A stretch of 8,508 nucleotides of DNA from Candidatus Pelagibacterales bacterium (GCA_002720535.1 PBIU01000003.1:401822-410329), one strand, 5' to 3'. Counted from the first letter of the stretch, positions 1 through 6,698 are shown. Notes: a model not told the origin generated them from the sequence alone. A program made the numbers and translations.

Positions 1-693
1 GGGCATACAGAAGCTGCTGTCGATATCGCAAGAATTGCAGGTTTAAATCCTGCATCAGTTATTTGTGAAATTATGAAAGATGATGGAACTATGGCAAGAC
101 TAGAAGATTTAATTCCATTTTGTAAAACTCATAGTTTAAAAATTGGTTCAATTGCAGATTTGATTAGATATAGAGTTAACAATGATCCTATAATTAAAAG
201 AAAGAATAATAATATTTTAAAAACTAAATCATATGGTGATTGGGATATTTTTTCATATGAGAATACAGTAAATAAAGATGGACCAGAACATCTAGCATTA
301 GTTAAAGGAAATTTAAATAATAATTCTTCGGTCTTAGTTAGAGTTCATATTTCCAATTTAATAAATGATGCCTTTGACGGTGAAATACCTAATAATGAGG
401 TAAAGAATAATGAATCTATTTCATTAAAGGAATCAATGTCTGAAATTAATAAAAATGGTTCTGGATTAATAGTTGTTATTAATTATCAGGATTCATCTCA
501 TGTTTTATCTAGTTATATTGATGGAAATAATATATGGAATGAAGAAGATAAAATAAGGGAGAATGGAATAGGAGCCCAAATAATTAGAGATCAAGGAGTT
601 AAAGAAATGATTCTGCTAAGTAAATCAAAAAGGGAAGTTGTAGGACTTGAAGGTTTTGATATAAAAATTATTGACCAAAGAAATCTATTATAG
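1..693 (+). CDS. ribB: 3,4-dihydroxy-2-butanone 4-phosphate synthase with degenerate GTP cyclohydrolase II-like domain (RibBX type), 5'-truncated
   Basis: The gene enters from the left edge in frame 1 and ends at TAG 691-693, leaving 230 residues. Residues 1-60 are the end of the RibB domain, which converts ribulose 5-phosphate to the four-carbon unit of riboflavin: GHTEA at 1-5, ICEIM at 21-25 and DDGTMA at 27-32 are family signatures. The rest follows the RibA (GTP cyclohydrolase II) fold in outline, with EHLALVKG (96-103), LVRVH (112-116), GIGAQI (189-194) and VVGLEGFDI (213-221). However, the zinc-binding Cys/CxC segment after the VRVH strand and the RQEGRxIGL catalytic segment are absent, so this half should not open GTP. 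That is the RibBX arrangement known in many proteobacteria, where a separate RibA is needed; none is in the window. The next gene, ribH, uses the product of RibB. Beginning of the gene not visible. Confidence 0.93.
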   Translation, partial: GHTEAAVDIARIAGLNPASVICEIMKDDGTMARLEDLIPFCKTHSLKIGSIADLIRYRVNNDPIIKRKNNNILKTKSYGDWDIFSYENTVNKDGPEHLALVKGNLNNNSSVLVRVHISNLINDAFDGEIPNNEVKNNESISLKESMSEINKNGSGLIVVINYQDSSHVLSSYIDGNNIWNEEDKIRENGIGAQIIRDQGVKEMILLSKSKREVVGLEGFDIKIIDQRNLL

Positions 694-700
694 GATGAAT

Positions 701-1126
701 ATGAAGAGTAATTGTATTTTAATTATTAGTTCTAGATTTTATACTGAAATATCCTCTTCTCTAGAACTTGAAGCCATAAATTTAATTAAAGAAAAAGGAT
801 ATGATTATAAGCTTTTGGAGGTCCCCGGTGCCTTTGAGGTTCCTGCAGCTTTAGCTTATGCTGCAAAAACGTCTAAATTTATAGGTTATGTTGCATTAGG
901 ATGTGTAATAAGAGGAGAAACTTCTCATTACGATTATGTTTGCAATGAATCTGCAAGAGCACTTATGCAATTATCCATTGAAGGTTTATCAATTGGTTAT
1001 GGTATCTTAACATGTGAAAGTAAAGAGCAAGCTATAGTTAGAGCTAGTCCTGAAGGATTAAATAAAGGTAGAGCGGCAACTTTAGCTTGTTTAAGGATGA
1101 TAGAACTAAAAAAAGAAATAGATTAA
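701..1126 (+). CDS. ribH: 6,7-dimethyl-8-ribityllumazine synthase (RibH)
   Basis: Condenses the RibB product with 5-amino-6-ribitylaminouracil, the penultimate step of riboflavin synthesis; cytosolic and normally an oligomeric shell. The 141-residue protein has the near-complete family pattern: SRFY at 11-14 near the N terminus, PGAFEVP at 42-48, ALGCVIRGETSHYDYV around 65-80 with the expected catalytic His77, GILT at 101-104 and NKGRAA at 121-126. Length is normal for the short bacterial type. ATG 701 is chosen because an AGG at 692-694 sits 6 bases upstream of it; ATG 695 (two residues longer) abuts that AGG and is less likely, and the TTG at 671 would overlap ribB for no gain. The start lies just after the ribB stop and the stop codon overlaps the nusB start, so this is one translationally packed operon. 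Confidence 0.95.
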   Translation: MKSNCILIISSRFYTEISSSLELEAINLIKEKGYDYKLLEVPGAFEVPAALAYAAKTSKFIGYVALGCVIRGETSHYDYVCNESARALMQLSIEGLSIGYGILTCESKEQAIVRASPEGLNKGRAATLACLRMIELKKEID

Positions 1127-1599
1127 TGAGTATATCTAATAGTAGATCATTATCTAGATTAGCGGCAGTTCAAACGCTTTATCAATATGATTTCAATGAA
1201 AAAATGAACTTAAAAGAATTAAAGTCTATAAATAATATGGAAATTTCAGAAATTTATGAAATTATAAAAAAATTTAATTGTGGAATAGAAGAATTTAAAG
1301 GCTTAAAATTAGATAAAGATTGGTTTTTAAAATTAGTTAATTCAGTATCTAATAATAAAAATAATATAGATTCTATTCTAGAAGGTTTTTTTAATGAAGA
1401 TTGGTCTATCGAAAGGATGGACCATACTTTGATTAATATACTAAGGTGTGCATATATAGAATTTAAGGACTTTTCTAAGACTCCTTCTAAAGTTATAATT
1501 AACGAATATACTAATATTGCGGCAAGTTTTTTTAATAGGACAGAGGTAAATTTTGTTAATGGAGTTTTAGATAAAGTATCTATGAGCTTGAAAAAATAA
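1126..1599 (+). CDS. nusB: Transcription antitermination factor NusB
   Basis: RNA-binding protein that, with NusE/S10, binds boxA RNA and lets RNA polymerase read through rRNA operons. The 157-residue product has the all-helical NusB pattern: R-L-A-A-V-Q-T-L-Y-Q at 11-20, then a poorly conserved middle, ILRCAYIE at 105-112, P-S-K-V-I-I-N-E-Y at 120-128 and F-V-N-G-V-L-D at 143-149. The start is ATG 1126, whose A is the last base of the ribH TAA, a one-base overlap typical of translational coupling; an A-rich purine stretch stands in for a Shine-Dalgarno sequence. An in-frame TTG at 1087 would add 13 lysine/arginine-rich residues not expected in the family and is rejected. ribH-nusB-thiL is a widespread proteobacterial order. 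Confidence 0.94.
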   Translation: MSISNSRSLSRLAAVQTLYQYDFNEKMNLKELKSINNMEISEIYEIIKKFNCGIEEFKGLKLDKDWFLKLVNSVSNNKNNIDSILEGFFNEDWSIERMDHTLINILRCAYIEFKDFSKTPSKVIINEYTNIAASFFNRTEVNFVNGVLDKVSMSLKK

Positions 1600-1628
1600 T
1601 TTTTTGTTTATTACATAGGTCAGATAAT

Positions 1629-2576
1629 ATGGAAAATGAGTTTGATTTTATTAAAAATAAACTTAAACCACTAACATTTAAAAAAAATGAGGCTAGAGGT
1701 TTATCTGATGATTGTGCATATTTTGATAATTTAAATGATTTGGTTGTTAGTGTGGATACTTCTATTGAAGGAATTCATATCCCTTTAGGAACAGATTTAG
1801 CTATTCAATCAAGGAGAGCAGTATTAAGAGCTGTATCAGACTTAGCGACTTTTGGTTCTTCTCCTATATGTGTATTTGTTGCAATGAGTCTTCCGAATTC
1901 ATCTCAACAAATTGACTTTGATAAAATTACTCAAGGATTAAGGAAAGCTCTAATAGAATATGATATTTTTTTAGCTGGAGGGGATATTACCAAACATGAA
2001 GGACTTGCAATTTTTTCTATAACAGTTTTTGGAGATGGAGCGAATAAAGAGTTAGGAAGAAATAAAGCAAAAGCTGAGGATTTAATTGTTGTGTCTGGTC
2101 CTATTGGAGATTCTTTTTTAGGCCTTGAACTTCTGAAAAATAAGATCTCTATTAATTCATTAGAGGATAAAAATTTAATAAATAAATTTTTAATTCCGGA
2201 CCCTAAAATTCAACTTGGTAAAAAAATTAAATCTTATGCTACGTCTATTATTGATATTTCTGATGGTTTATTATCTGAATTACATCATTTATCTGAAAAT
2301 AGTGAAGTTGGGGCTAACATTTATATTAAGGATATTCCTTTTTCTCTAGCAGCTAACAATTATCTTGAAGCGAATTTATATAATTACATAGATTTAATTA
2401 CTGGAGGAGATGATTATGAGTTGCTCTATACAGTAGATCCAAAAAATATAGATTTAATTGATGATGATTCCTTTATTATAGGTAAAATAATTTCTGATAA
2501 AAAAATAAATTTATATTCAATTGATAACAATATAATTGATATAAATAATAGTTCATTTGGTTATAAGCATTTTTAG
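1629..2576 (+). CDS. thiL: Thiamine-monophosphate kinase (ThiL)
   Basis: Phosphorylates thiamine monophosphate with ATP to thiamine diphosphate, the active cofactor. The 315-residue length is normal. Metal- and nucleotide-binding acidic motifs of the PurM/ThiL fold are in order: GLSDDCA at 24-30, V-D-T at 42-44, AVSDLA at 68-73, GGDIT at 117-121, DISDGL at 209-214 and GGDDYELL at 259-266. ATG 1629 has an AGG at 1617-1619, a slightly long 9-base spacing. It follows nusB after 29 bases, probably in the same transcript. The gene ends at TAG 2574-2576, followed by very AT-rich DNA containing a 14-base A/T palindrome (2577-2590) but no convincing GC-containing terminator stem. Confidence 0.95.
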   Translation: MENEFDFIKNKLKPLTFKKNEARGLSDDCAYFDNLNDLVVSVDTSIEGIHIPLGTDLAIQSRRAVLRAVSDLATFGSSPICVFVAMSLPNSSQQIDFDKITQGLRKALIEYDIFLAGGDITKHEGLAIFSITVFGDGANKELGRNKAKAEDLIVVSGPIGDSFLGLELLKNKISINSLEDKNLINKFLIPDPKIQLGKKIKSYATSIIDISDGLLSELHHLSENSEVGANIYIKDIPFSLAANNYLEANLYNYIDLITGGDDYELLYTVDPKNIDLIDDDSFIIGKIISDKKINLYSIDNNIIDINNSSFGYKHF

Positions 2577-2696
2577 AAAATAATTATTTTTAAAATTTTT
2601 TAATTAATGTTGCACTATATTCTTACCTCTGGCATGTTACCCACAATTTTTATATAAAGTTATTATATTTTAAAATAAATAATGGGATTAATTATT
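2577..2696 (+). promoter_or_regulatory. Spacer upstream of hppA with a possible promoter/operator block
   Basis: This 120-base gap is the longest non-coding stretch in the window. Its left part is nearly pure A/T, with stacked short palindromes (2577-2590, 2592-2599, 2600-2607) resembling an UP element. Then comes a notably less AT-rich block, about 2609-2643, holding TTGCAC (2610-2615, a fair -35) and TTACC repeated at 2623-2627 and 2637-2641. At 17 bases from TTGCAC the -10 would be CATGTT, which is poor; TATATT (2616-2621) and TATAAA (2653-2658) are alternative boxes lacking good -35 partners. A promoter for hppA here is likely on context, but its exact elements are not settled. Confidence 0.35.
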
Positions 2697-4808
2697 ATGA
2701 CTGAAGTTTTATATTTTGCTATTGCTAGTGGAGTAATAGCTTTAATTTATGGTTTAATAACTGCTAAGTCAGTTATAAGTGCAGATGCCGGTTCTAAAAA
2801 AATGCAGGAAATTGCTGGCGCGGTTCAAGCAGGAGCTTACGCTTATCTAAATAGACAATACCGAACAATTTTTATTGTTGGAATTGTAATATTTGCTTTA
2901 TTAGCATTCTTATTAGGAATCAAAGTGGCACTAGCTTTTGCAGTCGGTGCAATCTTATCTGGAGCTGCAGGATATATAGGAATGGTTGTTTCTGTAAAGG
3001 CAAATGTAAGAACGGCACAAGCAGCTAGTGAAGGATTGGCTCAAGGTTTAAGTATAGCATTTAAGTCTGGAGCAGTAACTGGAATGTTAGTTGCAGGTTT
3101 AGCTCTATTAGCAGTAACTGGAACTTACTATATTTTACTATTAAATGGTGCAGAAGGAAGAGAATTGATAGATCCTCTTGTAGCTTTAGGTTTTGGAGCA
3201 TCATTAATTTCAATTTTTGCTAGGCTAGGTGGAGGAATATTTACTAAAGGAGCAGATGTTGGCGCTGACTTAGTTGGTAAAGTAGAAGCTGGGATTCCTG
3301 AAGACGATCCTCGTAACCCTGCAACTATAGCAGATAATGTTGGTGATAATGTTGGAGACTGTGCAGGCATGGCTGCAGATCTTTTTGAAACTTATGCAGT
3401 TACAGTTGTTGCAACTATGGTTTTAGCTTCAATATTCTTTACAAGTACAGTTATGGAGCAAATGATGATTATTCCATTAGCTATAGGTGGAGTATGTATA
3501 ATAGCATCTGTATTAGGTACATATTTCGTTAAATTAGGAAGTAGTGGATCAATAATGGGTGCACTATATAAAGGCTTTATAGTTTCAGCTGTATTATCAC
3601 TTATTGGAATTGGTTATGCAATTAATCACGTTTTAGGTTTTGACTCTATTTTTCAGGTTAATGGAACTTCTTTTTCAGGTATGGAAGTTTTTTATTGTGG
3701 AATAATAGGTATAGTTTTGACTGGGTTATTAATATGGGTAACTGAATATTATACAGGTACAAACTATCGTCCTGTTAAATCTGTAGCTGCTGCATCAGAG
3801 ACTGGTCATGGTACAAATGTCATCCAAGGATTAGCAGTTTCAATGGAAGCAACTGCTATTCCAGCTTTACTCATATGTGCAGCAATTATTATTGCTAATA
3901 TGCTTGCTGGATTATTTGGTATTGCAATTGCTGTTTCTAGCATGCTTGCTTTAGCAGGTATGGTTGTAGCCTTAGATGCTTATGGTCCTGTAACTGATAA
4001 TGCAGGTGGTATAGCTGAAATGTCTAATCTAGATGAGTCAGTTAGAAAGACTACAGATTCATTAGATGCTGTAGGAAATACAACTAAAGCGGTTACCAAA
4101 GGTTATGCAATAGGTTCTGCTGGTTTAGGAGCTCTAGTTTTATTTGCAGCTTATACTTCAGATTTAAAATATTTTAGTGCTAATCCTGATTTATTTCCAT
4201 ATTTTGAAGGTATTACATTAAATTTCTCACTAGAAAATCCGTACATAATAGTAGGGCTATTGTTAGGAGGTTTATTACCTTATTTGTTTGGTGCTATGTC
4301 TATGACAGCAGTCGGAAGAGCTGCTGGATCAGTTGTAATTGAAGTAAGAAGACAATTTAAAGAAATTAAAGGCATTATGACAGGTAAAGGAAAGCCTGAT
4401 TACGAGAGAGCCGTAGACTTGCTAACTAAAGCAGCTATTAAGGAAATGATTGTTCCATCTTTATTACCTGTATTAGCTCCAATAGTATTTTATTTTGTTA
4501 TATTATACATTACAGGAGGAGATAAATCTGCAGCATTTTCTGCGTTAGGCGCAATGCTATTAGGAGTTATCGTAACCGGCCTTTTTGTAGCAGTTTCTAT
4601 GACTGCTGGGGGAGGAGCATGGGATAATGCAAAAAAATTAATAGAAGACGGAAATCATGGAGGTAAGGGGTCTGAAGCGCATAAGGCTGCAGTAACTGGA
4701 GACACTGTAGGAGATCCTTATAAAGATACTGCTGGACCAGCAGTAAACCCTATGATTAAAATTACGAATATAGTGGCATTAATGCTATTAGCAATATTAG
4801 CTCATTAG
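2697..4808 (+). CDS. hppA: K+-independent membrane-bound proton-translocating pyrophosphatase
   Basis: Integral inner-membrane pump that hydrolyses pyrophosphate and exports protons. At 703 residues with many hydrophobic segments (about 16 expected for the family) it is full length. Catalytic Mg-PPi motifs are present: D-V-G-A-D-L-V-G-K-V-E at 187-197, EDDPRNP at 202-208 and DNVGDNVGD at 213-221, then TDNAGGIAEMS and, near the C terminus, GAWDNAKK and GDTVGDPYKDTAGPA. In GNTTKAVTKG, Lys464 and Thr467 occupy the positions that are Ala and Gly in potassium-dependent enzymes, so this is the K+-independent, H+-pumping type. ATG 2697 (MTEVLYF) matches the family N terminus and has GGGA at 2684-2687; the in-frame ATG 2682 would add five residues. 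It ends just before a strong inverted repeat. Not part of the vitamin operon functionally; probably its own transcript. Confidence 0.97.
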   Translation: MTEVLYFAIASGVIALIYGLITAKSVISADAGSKKMQEIAGAVQAGAYAYLNRQYRTIFIVGIVIFALLAFLLGIKVALAFAVGAILSGAAGYIGMVVSVKANVRTAQAASEGLAQGLSIAFKSGAVTGMLVAGLALLAVTGTYYILLLNGAEGRELIDPLVALGFGASLISIFARLGGGIFTKGADVGADLVGKVEAGIPEDDPRNPATIADNVGDNVGDCAGMAADLFETYAVTVVATMVLASIFFTSTVMEQMMIIPLAIGGVCIIASVLGTYFVKLGSSGSIMGALYKGFIVSAVLSLIGIGYAINHVLGFDSIFQVNGTSFSGMEVFYCGIIGIVLTGLLIWVTEYYTGTNYRPVKSVAAASETGHGTNVIQGLAVSMEATAIPALLICAAIIIANMLAGLFGIAIAVSSMLALAGMVVALDAYGPVTDNAGGIAEMSNLDESVRKTTDSLDAVGNTTKAVTKGYAIGSAGLGALVLFAAYTSDLKYFSANPDLFPYFEGITLNFSLENPYIIVGLLLGGLLPYLFGAMSMTAVGRAAGSVVIEVRRQFKEIKGIMTGKGKPDYERAVDLLTKAAIKEMIVPSLLPVLAPIVFYFVILYITGGDKSAAFSALGAMLLGVIVTGLFVAVSMTAGGGAWDNAKKLIEDGNHGGKGSEAHKAAVTGDTVGDPYKDTAGPAVNPMIKITNIVALMLLAILAH

Positions 4809-4816
4809 CAAAGAAT

Positions 4817-4862
4817 AAATAAAACATACAGGAAAGAAGTTTCTTTCCTGTATGTTTTATTT
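4817..4862. terminator. Bidirectional terminator between convergent hppA and bamE
   Basis: A perfect 22-bp inverted repeat (4817-4838 pairing with 4841-4862) with only two bases between arms; the folded loop would open to about four. The inner half (ACATACAGGAAAGAA and its complement) contains G and C, and the outer part is A/T so that each strand gives a T-rich tail after the stem; on the plus strand the T run continues to 4865. It begins 8 bases after the hppA stop. The bamE stop codon (complement of 4857-4859) lies inside the right arm. The repeat is long and symmetrical for a simple terminator, but convergent placement makes this the best reading. Confidence 0.85.
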
Positions 4863-5309
4863 TTTAACATTACTATTTCCTATACCTTTTAAAATATATT
4901 GTAATAGTGGTTTCTCATTCCCTCTAGTTTTTGTTACATCTAAATTAAAAGAGATCTCATTTAAATTTTCTAGATCATATGTATTAATTTTTATTGCTTG
5001 ATTTTCTTTATTGAAGATAATTTCATAAACTTTAAGTTTAATTATTTCAGGTTTATAAAAAGCCATATGTTTGATTGTATTATTAATATAATACCATTTA
5101 TTAAATTCAAATGCAGAAATTGTTGAAGGAGGACCTAAAAGAGCTTCAATTTCCGCCTTTTCTAATTTATCATTAATTATAGAAGTAATATGTTTATCTA
5201 TATTTAAAACACCGTGATTACTAATTCTTCCAGAACAATTATTTACTAAAAAAATAATTAACATATATATTAAGCACTTGAATAAAATATTTTTATATAT
5301 AATTTTCAT
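4857..5309 (-). CDS. bamE: Outer membrane protein assembly factor BamE (SmpA/OmlA family lipoprotein)
   Basis: Small lipoprotein of the BAM complex that inserts beta-barrel proteins in the outer membrane. The 150-residue product starts with a lysine-bearing n-region and a hydrophobic stretch (about 8-22), then Cys25, the likely lipidated residue. The preceding LVNN is a weak lipobox: Asn at -1 is unusual where Gly, Ala or Ser is expected. The mature part matches alphaproteobacterial BamE: N-H-G at 31-33, EALLGPPSTISAF at 55-67, KWYYI at 71-75, then a KPEI segment and TRG at 128-130 close to the C terminus. No Shine-Dalgarno sequence is visible before ATG 5309 (complement). It is transcribed divergently from the cytochrome chaperone gene and converges on hppA; alone on its strand in this window. 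Confidence 0.88.
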   Translation of the reverse strand: MKIIYKNILFKCLIYMLIIFLVNNCSGRISNHGVLNIDKHITSIINDKLEKAEIEALLGPPSTISAFEFNKWYYINNTIKHMAFYKPEIIKLKVYEIIFNKENQAIKINTYDLENLNEISFNLDVTKTRGNEKPLLQYILKGIGNSNVKK

Positions 5310-5384
5310 AGATTTATATTTAACATGTAAATTATAATTTATAAATATGGAAATTAATTTATTTAAAACGAAATATAGAGATAA
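5310..5384. promoter_or_regulatory. Divergent promoter region between bamE and the cytochrome chaperone gene
   Basis: Two genes fire outward from this 75-base spacer, so promoters for both must lie in or near it. ATTATAAT at 5331-5338 reads as TATAAT on both strands (5333-5338 plus, 5336-5331 minus), a plausible shared -10 position. Neither direction has a recognisable TTGACA-like -35 at 16-18 bases, and TATAAT is common by chance in DNA this AT-rich, so the assignment of the exact boxes is weak even though the regional call is reasonable. Confidence 0.4.
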
Positions 5385-5388
5385 TTGA
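5347..5388 (+). other. Possible 13-codon leader reading frame overlapping the chaperone start
   Basis: ATG 5347 opens a 13-codon frame (MEINLFKTKYRDN) that stops at TGA 5386-5388. That stop overlaps the TTG start of the next gene (5385-5387) in a TTGA arrangement that would permit reinitiation. The ATG is 9 bases after a TATAAT box (5333-5338), so a transcript starting there would be almost leaderless. Nothing proves it is translated: there is no Shine-Dalgarno sequence and a frame this short arises easily by chance. Confidence 0.2.
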
Positions 5389-5939
5389 TAAATTTATTTA
5401 AAAAATTAAAGAATAAAAATAACGATTCTGAAATTGAATATTACTATAATAATATTCTTTTATTGGCAAGAAATAAAAGGCTATATATTCAGGGTGGTGT
5501 TCCCGATACTATAGATGGACGATTTGAGTTAATAATTTTACATTGTCATTTATTTGTAAACCGTTTGATACTTGCTGGCTCAGAAGAAAAAGCATTTGCT
5601 CAAAAATTAATTAATTATATGTTTAGGGATTTTGATAGGTCTTTAAGAGAAATTGGGGTTGGTGATTTATCTGTTGGTAAAAAGATAAAGTTTATGGTTT
5701 CTTCTTATTATGGGAGAGCAAATACTTATCAAAAAGCACTAAATGAACATAGTAAAAATATAGACAAGGCACTTAAAAATAATCTATATGGAACAATTAG
5801 TCCTAATAAAAATGAAGTAAAATATATGAAGTTTTATATTAAGAACTTATTAAGATATCTATCTTCTTTAAAAAATAGTGATGTTTTAATTTGCTTTCAA
5901 AATAATATAGACCTTTTTGAAGGATTGGCAGATGAATAA
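5385..5939 (+). CDS. Ubiquinol-cytochrome c chaperone family protein (Cbp3/UQCC1-like)
   Basis: Bacterial relative of mitochondrial Cbp3, which assists cytochrome b and bc1 complex assembly; that role in this organism is inferred from the family. The 184-residue protein has the diagnostic blocks G-V-P-D-T-I-D-G-R-F at 38-47 followed by LIILH (49-53), then DRSLREIGVGDLSVGKK at 84-100 and YYGRANTY at 108-115. No membrane segment is evident, so it is probably cytosolic or peripheral. The start must be TTG 5385 or later: an in-frame TAA (5382-5384) sits directly before it and no in-frame ATG appears until about residue 79, after the first conserved block. An AGAG at 5377-5380 gives a weak ribosome site only 4 bases away. 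The 3' end overlaps the DUF177 gene by 8 bases, matching the usual alphaproteobacterial pairing. Confidence 0.9.
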   Translation: MINLFKKLKNKNNDSEIEYYYNNILLLARNKRLYIQGGVPDTIDGRFELIILHCHLFVNRLILAGSEEKAFAQKLINYMFRDFDRSLREIGVGDLSVGKKIKFMVSSYYGRANTYQKALNEHSKNIDKALKNNLYGTISPNKNEVKYMKFYIKNLLRYLSSLKNSDVLICFQNNIDLFEGLADE

Positions 5940-6450
5940 ATTGAAAATCAAGTTTAATTCTGTAACTAAATTAGATTCTCTTAAAAAAAAGTCTGGAATT
6001 ATTAGTATTATAAATCAAGACTCAGAGAAATTATCTGTTTGTAAGCGTTTAGATTTATTAAAATTAAATGCATGTTTCATAGATATAGAATATAAAAAAT
6101 TAAATTCTAACGATATAATCGCTAATTATAAGTTAGACATTGAAGGAGAGCAAAAGTGTGTTATTTCTCTAAAGCCTGTAAAATTTTTAATTAAAGAAAA
6201 CTTTACTATAAATTTTTATGATCATAAGAAATTAGAATTATCTACTTTAGAAGATGAATTTACAGAGCCAATTTATAACGGAGAAGTTAATTTTAGTGAG
6301 ATAGCAATTCAAATGTTTTCTTCTTTTCTAGATCCTTATCCTAAAATCAATAATGGTAATATTTCATTAGAAAGTGTTTATAAAGATAAATCACTTTCAA
6401 CTAAAAATAAGAATAATCCATTTGAGGTGTTGAATAATTTAAATAAATAG
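5932..6450 (+). CDS. DUF177 (YceD) family protein, probable 50S/23S rRNA biogenesis factor
   Basis: Members of this family are almost always encoded next to rpmF, as here, and plant plastid relatives are needed for 23S rRNA accumulation; a role in large-subunit maturation is therefore likely but inferred. The 172-residue product shows the alphaproteobacterial form: C-V-I-S-L-K-P-V at 76-83 (the family's Cys-x-x-x-Leu-x-Pro-Val element), an acidic DEFTEPI stretch at 108-114, LDPYPK at 133-138 and the C-terminal NPFEVL at 162-167. ATG 5932 has a good GAAGGA (5919-5924) 7 bases upstream and overlaps the chaperone stop by 8 bases; the TTG at 5917 would lack a site and is rejected. The N-terminal half is lysine-rich and diverged. 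Confidence 0.88.
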   Translation: MNKLKIKFNSVTKLDSLKKKSGIISIINQDSEKLSVCKRLDLLKLNACFIDIEYKKLNSNDIIANYKLDIEGEQKCVISLKPVKFLIKENFTINFYDHKKLELSTLEDEFTEPIYNGEVNFSEIAIQMFSSFLDPYPKINNGNISLESVYKDKSLSTKNKNNPFEVLNNLNK

Positions 6451-6467
6451 TTATAAGAACATATTAA

Positions 6468-6473
6468 TATAAT
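6468..6473 (+). promoter_or_regulatory. Possible -10 box upstream of rpmF
   Basis: A perfect TATAAT lies in the 44-base spacer before rpmF, placing a start site near 6480, about 15 bases ahead of the chosen ATG. No -35 element is visible at the usual distance, so this could be a chance match; rpmF may simply be cotranscribed with the DUF177 gene. Confidence 0.3.
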
Positions 6474-6494
6474 ACATCTATGAAAGGTAGTGAG

Positions 6495-6677
6495 ATGGCA
6501 GTTCCTAAAAGTAAGATTTCTCGTTCGAGGAGAGGTCAAAGAAGGTCTCATGATTCTCTTAAAGGAATTAATTTAGTAGAGTGTTCTAATTGTGGAGAAA
6601 TGAAGCGTCAACATAATATATGCCCTGCTTGTGGATATTATGATGGAAAAGAAGTTTTAGCTTCAGCTGAAGATTAA
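6495..6677 (+). CDS. rpmF: 50S ribosomal protein L32, zinc-binding (Cys4) form
   Basis: Structural protein of the large ribosomal subunit. The 60-residue product starts MAVPKSK, the standard bacterial L32 N terminus, followed by the basic SRSRRGQRRSHDSL segment (9-22). Cys30/Cys33 and Cys43/Cys46 form two CxxC pairs, so this is the zinc-binding form; many alphaproteobacteria carry a Cys-free L32. ATG 6495 is preferred over the in-frame ATG 6480 because it gives the family N terminus and has AAGG at 6484-6487 seven bases upstream. It lies between the DUF177 gene and plsX, its usual neighbours. Confidence 0.96.
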   Translation: MAVPKSKISRSRRGQRRSHDSLKGINLVECSNCGEMKRQHNICPACGYYDGKEVLASAED

Positions 6678-6682
6678 AATAA

Positions 6683-6688
6683 TATAAT
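6683..6688 (+). promoter_or_regulatory. Possible -10 box upstream of plsX
   Basis: TATAAT in the 21-base rpmF-plsX gap, 10 bases before the plsX ATG. The surrounding AATATAATA repeats the bases around the box before rpmF. No -35 partner is seen; a chance match in AT-rich DNA is quite possible. Confidence 0.25.
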
Positions 6689-6698
6689 ATCTTAAATT

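Noticed and set aside
671..694. Longer ribH starting at TTG 671
   Set aside because: Would overlap ribB by 23 bases and add residues not seen in the family; ATG 701 or 695 fits better.
1591..1605. A6-TAA-T6 at the end of nusB, and similar A6-TAG-T7 after plsX (7719-7734), as terminators
   Set aside because: Stems are pure A/T with three-base loops and too unstable; genes continue on the same strand right after.
2631..2647. TGGCATG resembling a sigma-54 -24 element upstream of hppA
   Set aside because: The matching GC of the -12 element is absent at the right distance.
3128..3370. 80-codon minus-strand open frame inside hppA
   Set aside because: Opposite a highly conserved catalytic region of hppA; proline/serine-rich, low-complexity product, as expected of an antisense shadow.
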